Part shown: positions 53,201-64,000 of the stretch, piece after piece
Layout: each line of letters begins with the position of its first letter
Position numbering within the stretch: the stretch's first letter is position 1
Assembly (NCBI GenBank): GCA_964016885.1
Contig: OZ024744.1
Span: 116,062,802 to 116,126,801, forward strand
Origin: Eledone cirrhosa
Taxonomy: Eukaryota > Mollusca > Cephalopoda > Octopoda > Eledonidae
Direction: 5' to 3'
DNA length: 64,000 bases
Notes under the pieces: generated by a model
What the model saw: only the letters and a program-made list of their open reading frames with translations
Database searches by the model: none
Told to the model about the DNA's origin: nothing
Made by a program: the position numbers and the translations under genes

Positions 53201-53840
53201 TCTCTATATATATATAATGTCTCTCATATCTTTTCTCTCTCTCTATATATATAATGTCTCTCATATCTTGTCTCTCTCTCTATATATATATATAATGTCT
53301 CTCATATCTTGTCTCTCTCTCTCTATATATATATAATGTCTCTCATATCTTGTCCCTCTCTCTCTATAAATAATGTTTCTCATATCTTGTCCCTCTCTCT
53401 CTATATATATATAATGTCTCTCATATCTTGTCTCTCTCTCTATATATATAATGTCTATCATATCTTGTCTCTCTCTCTATATATATATATAATGTCTCTC
53501 ATATCTTGTCTTTCTCTCTATATATATATAATGTCTCTCATATCTTATCTCTCTCTCTCTATATATATAAAATGCCTCTCATATCTTGTCTCTCTCTCTC
53601 TCTATATATATATATATAATGTCTCTCATATCTTGTCTCTCTCTCTCTATATATAATGTCTCTCATATCTTATCTCTCTCTCTATATATATATATAATGT
53701 CTCTCATATCTTGTCTCTGTCTCTCTATATATATATAATGTCTCTCATATCTTGTCTCTCTCTCTCTCTATATATATGTAATGTCTCTCGTATCTTGTCT
53801 CTCTCTCTATATATATATAATGTCTCTCATATCTTGTCTC
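53201..53840. repeat. Derived module D and start of a third derived module A
   Basis: CATATCTTTTC (53225), TCTATAAATAATG (53364), CTATCAT (53456), AAAATGCC (53572), TCTCTGTC (53714) and GTAATGTCTCTCG (ATG at 53781). After about two more units the sequence switches near 53840 to a match with 49215: the seam of a 4.6-5.2 kb tandem duplication. Confidence 0.8.
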
Positions 53841-56130
53841 TCTCTCTATATATATATATAAAGTCTCTCATATCTTGTCTCTCTCTCTCTATATATATAT
53901 AATGTCTCTCATATCTTGTCCCTCTCTCGCTATAAATAATGTTTCTCATATCTTGTCCCTCTCTCTCTATATATATATAATGTCTCTCATATCATGTCTC
54001 TCTCTATATATATATATATAATGTCTCTCATATCTTGTCTCTCTCTCTATATATATATATAATGTCTCTCATATCTTGTCTCTCTCTCTATATATATAAT
54101 GTCTCTCATATCTTATCTCTCTCTCTCTATATATATAAAATGCCTCTCATATCTTGTCTCTCTCTCTATATATATATATAATGTCTCTCATATCTTGTCT
54201 CTCTGTCTATATATATAATGTCTCTCATATCTTGTCTCTCTCTCTCTATATATATATAATGTCTCTCATATCTTGTCTCTCTCTCTCTATATATATAATG
54301 TCTCTCATATCTTGTCTCACTCTCTATATATATATAATGTCTCACATATCTTGTCTCTCTCTCTCTATATATATATAATGTCTCTCATATCTTGTCTCTC
54401 TCTCTATATATATATATAATGTCTCTCATATCTTGTCTCTCTCTCTATATATATATTATGTCTCTCATATCTTGTCTCTCTCTATATATATAATGTCTCT
54501 CATATCTTGTCTCTCTCTCTCTATATATATATAATGTCTCTCATATCTTGTCTCTCTCTCTATATATACAATGTCTCTCATATCTTGTCTCTCTCTCTAT
54601 ATATATATAATGTCTCTCATATCTTGTCTCTCTCTATATATATAATGTCTCTCATATCTTGTCGCTCTCTCTCTATATATATAATGTCTCTCATATCTTG
54701 TCTCTCTCTATATATATAATGTCTCTCATATCTTGTCACTCTCTCTCTATATATATAATGTCTCTCATATCTTGTCTCTCTCTCTCTCTATATATATAAT
54801 GTCTCTCATATCTTGTCTCTCTCTCTATATATACAATGTCTCTCATATCTTGTCTCTTTCTCTATATATATATAATGTCTCTCATATCTTGTCTCTCTCT
54901 CTATATATATATAATGTCTCTCATATCTTGTCTCTCTCTCTATATATATAATGTCTCTCATATCTTATCTCTCTCTCTATATATATATAAAGTCTCTCAT
55001 ATCTTGTCTCTCTCTCTATATATAATGTCTCTCATATCTTGTGTCTCTCTCTCTCTATACATATATAATGTCTCTCATATCTTGTCTCTCTCTCTATATA
55101 TATAATGTCTCTCATATCTTGTCTCTCTCTCTCTCTCTATATATAATGTCTCTCATATCTTGTCTCTCTCTCTATATATATATAATGTCTCTCATATCTT
55201 GTCTCTCTCTCTATATATTTAATGTCTCTCATATCTTGTCTCTCTCTCTATATATATAATGTCTCTCATATCTTGTCTCTCTCTATATATATAATGTCTC
55301 TTATATCTTGTCTCTCTCTCTATATATATAATGTCTCTCATATCTTGTCTCTCTCTCTATATATATATAATGTCTCTCATATCTTGTCTCTCTGTCTCTC
55401 TCTATATATAATGTCTCTCATATCTTGTCTCTCTCTCTCTATATATATATAAAGTCTCTCATATCTTGTCTCTCTCTCTATATACAATGTCTCTCATATC
55501 TTGTCTCTCTCTCTCTATATATATATAATGTCTCTCATATCTTGTCTCTCTCTCTATATATATATAATGTCTCTCATATCTTGTCCCTCTCTCTCTATAA
55601 ATAATGTTTCTCATATCTTGTCCCTCTCTCTCTATATATATAATGTCTCTCATAGCTTGTCTCTCTCCCTCTCTCTCTATATAATGTCTCTCATATCTTG
55701 TCTCTCTCTCTATATATACAATGTCTCTCATATCTTGTCTCTTTCTCTATATATATATAATGTCTCTCATATCTTGTCTCTCTCTCTCTATATATATAAA
55801 GTCTCTCATATCTTGTCTCTCTCTCTATATATAATGTCTCTCATATCTTGTGTCTCTCTCTATATATATATATATAATGTCTCTCATATCTTGTCTCTCT
55901 CTCTATATATATAATGTCTCTCATATCTTGTCTCTCTCTCTATATATATATAACGTCTCTCATATCTTGTCTCTCTCTCTATATATATAATGTCTCTCAT
56001 ATCTTGTATCTCTCTCTATATATATAATGTCTCTCATATCTTGTCTCTCTCTATATATATATAATGTCTCTCATATCTTGTCTCTCTCTATATATATAAT
56101 GTCTCTCATATCTTGTCTCTCTCTCTATAT
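53841..56130. repeat. Module E (right part) and module F, copy 5
   Basis: It repeats 49215-51500 at an offset of 4,628-4,632 bp: ATAAAGTC (53859), CTCGCTATAAATAATG (53926), CATATCATG (53989), TATTATG (54455), TCGCTC (54661), TTTAATG (55218), CTCTTATATC (55299), CATAGCTTG (55651), TATATAACG (55950) and CTTGTATC (56003). TATACATATATAATG (55057) is private. Confidence 0.85.
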
Positions 56131-59010
56131 ATATAATGTCTCTCATATCTTGTCTCTCTCTCTATATATATATAATGTCTCTCATATCTTGTCTCTCTCT
56201 CTATATATATATAAAGTCTCTCATATCTTGTCTCTCTCTCTATATATATATATAATGTCTCTCATATCTTGTCTCTCTCTATATATATAATGTCTCTCAT
56301 ATCTTGTCTCTCTCTCTATATATATAATGTTTCTCATATCTTGTCCCTCTCTCTCTCTATATATATATAATGTCTCTCATATCTTGTCTCTCTCTATATA
56401 TAATGTCTCTCATAGCTTGTCTCTCTCCCTCTCTCTCTATATAATGTCTCTCATATCTTGTCTCTCTCTCTCTATATATATATAATGTCTCTCATATCTT
56501 GTCTCTCTCTATATATATAATGTCTCTCATATCTTGTCTCTCTCTCTCTATATATATATATAATGTCTCTCATATCTTGTCTCTCTCTATATATATATAT
56601 AATGTCTCTCATATCTTGTCCCTCTCTCTCTATAAATAATGTTTCTCATATCTTGTCCCTCTCTCTCTCTATATATATAATGTCTCTCATATCTTGTCTC
56701 TCTCTCTATATATATAATGTCTATCATATCTTGTCTCTCTCTCTATATATATATATAATGTCTCTCATATCTTGTCTTTCTCTCTCTATATATATAATGT
56801 CTCTCATATCTTATCTCTCTCTCTCTATATATATAAAATGCCTCTCATATCTTGTCTCTCTCTCTCTCTATATATATATATATAATGTCTCTCATATCTT
56901 GTCTCTCTCTCTATATATATAATGTCTCTCATATCTTATCTCTCTCTATATATATATATATAATGTCTCTCATATCTTGTCTCTGTCTCTCTCTATATAT
57001 ATAATGTCTCTCATATCTTGTCTCTCTCTCTCTCTATATATATGTAATGTCTCTCGTATCTTGTCTCTCTCTCTCTATATATATAATGTCTCTCATATCT
57101 TGTCTCTCTCTCTATATGTATATAATGTCTCTCATATCTTGTCTCTCTCTCTCTATATATATAATGTCTCTCATATCTTGTCTCTCTCTCTCTATATATA
57201 TAATGTCTCTCATATCTTGTCTCTCTCTCTCTATATATATATAATGTCTCTCATATCTTATCTCTCTCTCTATATATATAATGTCTCTCATATCTTGTCT
57301 CTCTCTCTCTCTATATATATAATGTCTCTCATATCTTGTCTCTCTCTCTATATGTATATAATGTCTCTCATATCTTGTCCCTCTCTCTCTATATATATAA
57401 TGTCTCTCATAGCTTGTCTCTCTCCCTCTCTCTCTATATAATGTCTCTCATATCTTGTCTCTCTCTCTATATATATATATAATGTCTCTCATATCTTGTC
57501 TCTCTCTCTATATATATAATGTCTCTCATATCTTGTCTCTCTCTCTATATACATATAATGTCTCTCATATCTTGTCTCTCTCTCTATATATATAATGTCT
57601 CTCATATCTTGTCTCTCTCTCTATATATATATAAAGTCTCTCATATCTTGTCTCTCTCTCTATATATATATATAATGTCTCTCATATCTTGTCTCTCTCT
57701 ATATATATAATGTCTCTCATATCTTGTCTCTCTCTCTATATATATAATGTTTCTCATATCTTGTCCCTCTCTCTCTCTCTATATATATAATGTCACTCAT
57801 ATCTTGTCTCTCTCTCTCTATATATACAATGTCTCTCACATCTTGTCTCTCTCTCTATATATATATATAATGTCTCTGATATCTTGTCTCTGTCTCTCTA
57901 TATATATATAATGTCTCTCATATCTTGTCTCTCTCTCTCTATATATATATGTAATGTCTCTCGTATCTTGTCTCTCTCTCTATATATATAATGTCTCTCA
58001 TATCTTGTCTCTCTCTCTATATGTATATAATGTCTCTCATATCTTGTCTCTCTCTCTCTATATATATAATGTCTCTCATATCTTGTCTCTCTCTCTATAT
58101 ATATATAATGTCTATCATATCTTGTCTCTCTCTCTCTATATATATAATGTCTCTCATATCTTATCTCTCTCTCTATATATATAATGTCTCTCATATCTTG
58201 TCTCACTCTCTCTCTATATATATAATGTCTCTCATATCTTGTCTCTCTCTCTATATGTATATAATGTCTCTCATATCTTGTCCCTCTCTCTCTATATATA
58301 TAATGTCTCTCATAGCTTGTCTCTCTCCCTCTCTCTCTATATAATGTCTCTCATATCTTGTCTCTCTCTCTCTATATATATATAATGTCTCTCATATCTT
58401 TTCTCTCTCTCTATATATATAATGTCTCTCATATCTTGTCTCTCTCTCTCTATATATATATATAATGTCTCTCATATCTTGTCTCTCTCTCTCTATATAT
58501 ATATAATGTCTCTCATATCTTGTCCCTCTCTCTCTATAAATAATGTTTCTCATATCTTGTCCCTCTCTCTCTATATATATATAATGTCTCTCATATCTTG
58601 TCTCTCTCTCTATATATATAATGTCTATCATATCTTGTCTCTCTCTCTATATATATATATAATGTCTCTCATATCTTGTCTTTCTCTCTCTATATATATA
58701 ATGTCTCTCATATCTTATCTCTCTCTCTCTATATATATAAAATGCCTCTCATATCTTGTCTCTCTCTCTCTCTATATATATATATATAATGTCTCTCATA
58801 TCTTGTCTCTCTCTCTATATATATAATGTCTCTCATATCTTATCTCTCTCTCTATATATATATATAATGTCTCTCATATCTTGTCTCTGTCTCTCTATAT
58901 ATATATAATGTCTCTCATATCTTGTCTCTCTCTCTCTCTATATATATGTAATGTCTCTCGTATCTTGTCTCTCTCTCTATATATATATAATGTCTCTCAT
59001 ATCTTGTCTC
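56131..59010. repeat. Repeat of 51.5-53.8 kb with an extra inserted block
   Basis: An extra stretch of about 430 bp (56.1-56.55 kb) resembling 57.6-57.8 kb comes first. Then 51.6-53.8 kb is repeated at offsets of 5,055, later 5,168 bp. Derived module A starts have their ATG at 57047, 57954 and 58951. GATATC recurs at 57878-57883. TACATATAATG near 57549 is the AACG end unit with T for C. Confidence 0.8.
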
Positions 59011-60900
59011 TCTCTCTATATGTATATAATGTCTCTCATATCTTGTCTCTCTCTCTCTATATATATAATGTCTCTCATATCTTGTCTCTCTCTCTCTATA
59101 TATATAATGTCTCTCATATCTTGTCTCTCTCTCTCTATATATATATAATGTCTCTCATATCTTATCTCTCTCTCTATATATATAATGTCTCTCATATCTT
59201 GTCTCTCTCTCTCTATATATATATAATGTCTCTCATATCTTGTCTCTCTCTCTATATGTATATAATGTCTCTCATATCTTGTCCCTCTCTCTCTATATAT
59301 ATAATGTCTCTCATAGCTTGTCTCTCTCCCTCTCTCTCTATATAATGTCTCTCATATCTTGTCTCTCTCTCTATATATATATATAATGTCTCTCATATCT
59401 TGTCTCTCTCTCTATATATATAATGTCTCTCATATCTTGTCTCTCTCTCTATATACATATAATGTCTCTCATATCTTGTCTCTCTCTCTATATATATAAT
59501 GTCTCTCATATCTTGTCTCTCTCTCTCTCTATATATATATAATGTCTCTCATATCTTGTCTCTCTCTCTCTATATATATAATGTCTCTCATATCTTGTCC
59601 CTCTCTCTCTATAAATAATGTTTCTCATATCTTGTCCCTCTCTCTCTATATATATATAATGTCTCTCATATCTTGTCTCTCTCTCTATATATATAATGTC
59701 TCTCATATCTTGTCTCTCTCTCTATATATATATATAATGTCTCTCATATCTTGTCTTTCTCTCTATATATATAATGTCTCTCATATCTTATCTCTCTCTC
59801 TCTATATATATAAAATGCCTCTCATATCTTGTCTCTCTCTCTCTCTATATATATATATATAATGTCTCTCATATCTTGTCTCTCTCTCTCTATATATAAT
59901 GTCTCTCATATCTTATCTCTCTCTCTCTATATATATATAATGTCTCTCATATCTTGTCTCTGTCTCTCTATATATATATAATGTCTCTCATATCTTGTCT
60001 CTCTCTCTCTCTATATATATGTAATGTCTCCCGTATCTTGTCTCTCTCTCTATATATATAATGTCTCTCATATCTTGTCTCTCTCTCTATATGTATATAA
60101 TGTCTCTCATATCTTGTCTCTCTCTCTCTATATATATAATGTCTCTCATATCTTGTCTCTCTCTCTATATATATATAATGTCTCTCATATCTTGTCTCTC
60201 TCTCTATATATATATAATGTCTCTCATATCTTATCTCTCTCTCTATATATATAATGTCTCTCATATCTTGTCTCTCTCTCTCTATATATATATAATGTCT
60301 CTCATATCTTGTCTCTCTCTCTATATGTATATAATGTCTCTCATATCTTGTCCCTCTCTCTCTATATATATAATGTCTCTCATAGCTTGTCTCTCTCCTC
60401 TCTCTCTATATAATGTCTGTCATATCTTGTTTCTCTCTCTATATATTTATATAATGTCTCTCATATCTTGTCTCTCTCTCTATATATATAATGTCTCTCA
60501 TATCTTGTCTCTCTCTCTATATACATATAATGTCTCTCATATCTTGTCTCTCTCTCTATATATATAATGTCTCTCATATCTTGTCTCTCTCTCTCTCTAT
60601 ATATATATAATGTCTCTCATATCTTGTCTCTCTCTCTCTATATATATAATGTCTCTCATATCTTGTCCCTCTCTCTCTATAAATAATGTTTCTCATATCT
60701 TGTCCCTCTCTCTCTATATATATATAATGTCTCTCATATCTTGTCTCTCTCTCTATATATATAATGTCTCTCATATCTTGTCTCTCTCTCTATATATATA
60801 TATAATGTCTCTCATATCTTGTCTCTCTCTCTATATATATATAATGTCTCTCATATCTTGTCTCTCTCTATATATATAATGTCTCTCATATCTTGTCTCT
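59011..60900. repeat. About 1.07-kb higher-order repeats
   Basis: TCTATAAATAATG units at about 58523, 59607 and 60667, CATAGCTTG at 59312 and 60381, and derived module A starts at 58951 and 60024 are spaced 1,068-1,084 bp. Each repeat combines derived module A, a TACATATAATG unit (59453 and 60521) and derived module D. The last is incomplete. Confidence 0.75.
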
Positions 60901-62212
60901 CTCTCTATATATATAATGTCTCTTATATCTTGTCCCTCTCTCTCTATAAATAATGTTTCTCATATCTTGTCCCTCTCTCTCTATATATATAATGTCTCTC
61001 ATATCTTGTCTCTCTCTCTATATATATAATGTCTCTCATATCTTGTCTCTCTCTCTATATATATATATAATGTCTCTCATATCTTGTCTTTCTCTCTATA
61101 TATATAATGTCTCTCATATCTTATCTCTCTCTCTCTATATATATAAAATGCCTCTCATATCTTGTCTCTCTCTCTCTCTATATATATATATATAATGTCT
61201 CTCATATCTTGTCTCTCTCTATATATATATAATGTCTCTCATATCTTGTCTCTCTCTCTCTATATATATAATGTCTCTCATATCTTGTCTCTCTCTATAT
61301 ATATATAATATCTCTCATATCTTGTCACTCTCTCTATATATATATATAATGTCTCTCATATCTTGTCTCTCTCTCTCTATATATATATAATGTCTCTCAT
61401 ATCTTGTCTCTCTCCCTATATATACAATGTCTCTCATATCTTGTCTCTCTCTCTATATATATATAATGTCTCTCATATCTTGTCTCTCTCTCTATATATA
61501 TATAATGTCTCTCATATCTGGTCTCTCTCTCTATATATATAATGTCTCTCATATCTTATCTCTCTCTCTATATATATATAAAGTCTCTCATATCTTGTCT
61601 CTCTCTCTATATATAATGTCTCTCATATCTTGTCTCTCTCTCTATATATATATAATGTCTCTCATATCTTGTCTCTCTCTCTATATATATAATGTCTCTC
61701 ATATCTTGTCTCTCTCTATATATATATAATGTCTCTCATATCTTGTCTCTCTCTATATATATAATGTCTCTCATATCTTGTCTCTCTCTCTATATATATA
61801 TAATATCTCTCATATCTCGTCTCTCTCTCTCTCTATATATATAATGTCTCTCATATCTTGTCTCTCTCTCTCTCTATATATATAATGTCTCTCATAGCCT
61901 GTCTCTCTCTCTCTCTATATATATAATGTCTCTCATATCTTGTCTCTCTCTCTATATATATAATGTCTCTCATAACTTGTCTCTCTGTCTCTCTCTATAT
62001 ATAATGTCTCTCATAACTTGTCTCTCTCCTTATATATATAATGTCTCTCATATCTTGTCTCTCTCTCTATATATATAATGTCTCTCATATCTTGTCTCTC
62101 TCTCTCTATATATAATGTCTATCATATCTTGTCTCTCTCTCTCTATATATATAATGTCCCTCATATCTTGTCTCTCTCTCTATATATATATAATGTCTCT
62201 CATATCTTGTCT
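60901..62212. repeat. Derived module D joined to a module E fragment
   Basis: TCTATAAATAATG (60940), AAAATGCC (61144), AATATCTCTC (61307), GTCACTC (61324), CTCCCTATAT (61412), CATATCTGG (61513, GGTCTC at 61520-61525), ATAAAGTC (61577), AATATC with TCTCGTC (61803-61821), CATAGCCTG (61893), CATAACTTG (61971 and 62011), CTCCTTATAT (62026), CTATCAT (62119) and AATGTCCCTC (62155). From 61203 it is repeated 1,788 bp later. Confidence 0.8.
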
Positions 62213-62990
62213 CTCTCTATATATATAATGTCTCTCATATCTTGTCACTCTCTCTATATATATAATGTCTCTTATATCTTGTCCCTCTCTCTCTATAAAT
62301 AATGTTTCTCATATCTTGTCCCTCTCTCTCTATATATATATAATGTCTCTCATATCTTGTCTCTCTCTCTATATATATAATGTCTCTCATATCTTGTCTC
62401 TCTCTCTATATATATATATAATGTCTCTCATATCTTGTCTTTCTCTCTATATATATAATGTCTCTCATATCTTATCTCTCTCTCTCTATATATATAAAAT
62501 GCCTCTCATATCTTGTCTCTCTCTCTCTCTATATATATATATATAATGTCTCTCATATCTTGTCTCTCTCTCTATATATATAATGTCTCTCATATCTTAT
62601 CTCTCTCTCTATATATATATATAATGTCTCTCATATCTTGTCTCTGTCTCTCTATATATATATAATGTCTCTCATATCTTGTCTCTCTCTCTCTATATAT
62701 ATATGTAATGTCTCTCGTATCTTGTCTCTCTCTCTATATATATAATCTCTATCATATCTTGTCTCTCTCTCTCTCTATATATAATGTCTCTCATAGCTTG
62801 TCTCTCTCCCTCTCTCTCTATATAATGTCTCTCATATCTTGTCTCTCTCTCTATATATATATAATGTCTCTCATATCTTGTCTCTCTCTCACTATATATA
62901 TAATGTCTCTCATATCTTATCTCTCTCTCTATATATATAATGTCTCTCATATCTTGTCTCTCTCTCTCTATATATATATATAATGTCTCT
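62213..62990. repeat. Derived modules D and A, degenerate
   Basis: CTCTTATATC (62269), TCTATAAATAATG (62291), AAAATGCC (62497), TCTCTGTC (62641) and GTAATGTCTCTCG (ATG at 62708). The module A that follows is degenerate, with AATCTCTATC (62744), CATAGCTTG (62792) and CTCACTATAT (62888). Confidence 0.75.
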
Positions 62991-64000
62991 CATATCTTGT
63001 CTCTCTCTATATATATATAATGTCTCTCATATCTTGTCTCTCTCTCTCTATATATATAATGTCTCTCATATCTTGTCTCTCTCTATATATATATAATATC
63101 TCTCATATCTTGTCACTCTCTCTATATATATATATAATGTCTCTCATATCTTGTCTCTCTCTCTCTCTATATATATAATGTCTCTCATATCTTGTCTCTC
63201 TCCCTATATATACAATGTCTCTCATATCTTGTCTCTCTCTCTATATATATATAATGTCTCTCATATCTTGTCTCTCTCTCTATATATATATAATGTCTCT
63301 CATATCTGGTCTCTCTCTCTATATATATAATGTCTCTCATATCTTATCTCTCTCTCTATATATATATAAAGTCTCTCATATCTTGTCTCTCTCTCTATAT
63401 ATAATGTCTCTCATATCTTGTCTCTCTCTCTATATATATATAATGTCTCTCATATCTTGTCTCTCTCTCTATATATATAATGTCTCTCATATCTTGTCTC
63501 TCTCTATATATATATAATGTCTCTCATATCTTGTCTCTCTCTATATATATAATGTCTCTCATATCTTGTCTCTCTCTCTATATATATATAATATCTCTCA
63601 TATCTCGTCTCTCTCTCTCTCTATATATATAATGTCTCTCATATCTTGTCTCTCTCTCTCTCTATATATATAATGTCTCTCATAGCCTGTCTCTCTCTCT
63701 CTCTATATATAATGTCTCTCATATCTTGTCTCTCTCTCTATATATATAATGTCTCTCATAACTTGTCTCTCTGTCTCTCTCTATATATAATGTCTCTCAT
63801 AACTTGTCTCTCTCCTTATATATATAATGTCTCTCATATCTTGTCTCTCTCTCTATATATATAATGTCTCTCATATCTTGTCTCTCTCTCTCTATATATA
63901 ATGTCTATCATATCTTGTCTCTCTCTCTCTATATATATAATGTCCCTCATATCTTGTCTCTCTCTCTATATATATATAATGTCTCTCATATCTTGTCTCT
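62991..64000. repeat. Second copy of the 1,788-bp duplication, cut by the window end
   Basis: It matches 61203-62212 at an offset of 1,788 bp, becoming 1,786 bp after a two-bp shorter unit near 63705. It includes the CATATCTGG unit (GGTCTC at 63308-63313), CATAGCCTG (63681), CATAACTTG (63757 and 63797), CTATCAT (63905) and AATGTCCCTC (63941). The match is still running at base 64000. Confidence 0.85.

Larger units (their letters stand above)
1..64000. repeat. Satellite array of a 37-41 bp unit with higher-order structure
   Basis: The whole window consists of one head-to-tail repeat. A near-invariant 18-base core, AATGTCTCTCATATCTTG, is followed by T(CT)n and (AT)n tracts of variable length. 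In a hand-parsed stretch (1690-2197) the 13 units measure 37, 39 or 41 bp. The commonest 37-bp form contains 8 A, 18 T, 9 C and 2 G on the plus strand, about 30% GC with strong strand asymmetry. I saw no inverted unit and no stretch of unique sequence. Both ends lie inside the array. No protein gene, RNA gene, transposon or origin is supported anywhere in it. The host is probably a eukaryote; its lineage cannot be read from the sequence. Confidence 0.98.

Noticed and set aside
1..64000. Many plus- and minus-strand open reading frames of 60-195 codons
   Set aside because: They are translations of the same repeat in both strands and two phases, overlap one another everywhere, begin at the ATG inside every unit and show only repeat periodicity. 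No domain, no codon bias and no intergenic structure is present.
1..64000. CRISPR array
   Set aside because: The spacing is regular, but there are no unique spacers; the intervals are CT and AT tracts and the repeats abut. No cas genes are present.
1..64000. TATA-box promoters before each ATG
   Set aside because: The TATATATA runs are part of every satellite unit and do not precede any credible gene.
1..64000. Telomeric repeat
   Set aside because: The unit bears no relation to TTAGGG-, TTTAGGG- or TTAGG-type repeats, and is 37-41 bp long.
1..64000. Centromere identity of the satellite
   Set aside because: Higher-order structure is compatible with a centromere, but no CENP-B-box-like motif or other centromere-specific signal was seen, and no chromatin data are available. 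I leave the chromosomal position open.
1..64000. tRNA, rRNA or structured ncRNA genes
   Set aside because: No stretch departs from the satellite unit long enough to hold one; possible hairpins are simple AT self-complementarity.

Overview
The window is one uninterrupted tandem satellite array with no gene in it. From base 1 to base 64000 it repeats a short unit head to tail, always in the same orientation. Each unit has an almost invariant core, AATGTCTCTCATATCTTG, then a T(CT)n tract, then an (AT)n tract that runs into the next AATG. Hand-measured units are mostly 37, 39 or 41 bp, in 2-bp steps, so the window holds very roughly 1,650 units. Both ends lie inside the array, so its true length is unknown. 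This size, the low complexity and the absence of genes suggest a eukaryotic nuclear satellite locus (pericentromeric, subtelomeric or interstitial). Nothing in the sequence identifies the lineage.

Variant units act as markers and show a layered organisation. I name six recurrent modules. Module A is about 14 units, from a TATATTTATGTAATG unit to a TATACATATAACG unit; there are 15 full copies and 12 are exactly 522 bp. Module B carries TACAATG, TCGCTC, CATATCTTCTC and CTCTTTC units. Module C carries CTTGTGTC, CTTGTATC, CTGTCTC and ATAAAGTC units. Module D carries TCTATAAATAATG, AAAATGCC, CTGTTTAT and AATGTGTC units. Module E has many core substitutions such as CATAACTTG, CATAGCCTG and CTTGGCTC. 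Module F is a mixed block with TTTAATG, CTCTTATATC, GTCACACTGTC and TATATAACG units. Module limits are my own and are good to about one or two units.

Layout: 1-14.5 kb is a run of modules A-D shaped by overlapping 3.6-4.2 kb duplications, closing with the first module E. 14.5-19.7 kb repeats 9.2-14.5 kb. 17.1-22.3 kb is repeated at 23.1-28.4 kb (offset 6,064-6,069 bp). 25.6-30.5 kb is repeated at 30.7-35.8 kb. 32,301-38,270 is repeated at 38,271-44,245 (offset 5,970-5,974 bp). 46.7-49.95 kb resembles 11.0-14.5 kb. 49.2-53.8 kb is repeated at 53.8-59.0 kb. The last 5 kb holds about 1.07-kb repeats and a 1,788-bp duplication that runs off the window end. From about 51 kb on, derived markers (GTAATGTCTCTCG and CATAGCTTG units) replace the standard ones, so the array has a left-right polarity.

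The open reading frames, some near 195 codons, are by-products of the repeat. The most interesting signals are the exact length conservation of module A, a recurring constant-length shift of the CT/AT boundary between otherwise matching copies, and the succession of roughly 4-6 kb tandem duplications. I found no evidence for a gene-based biological system here.
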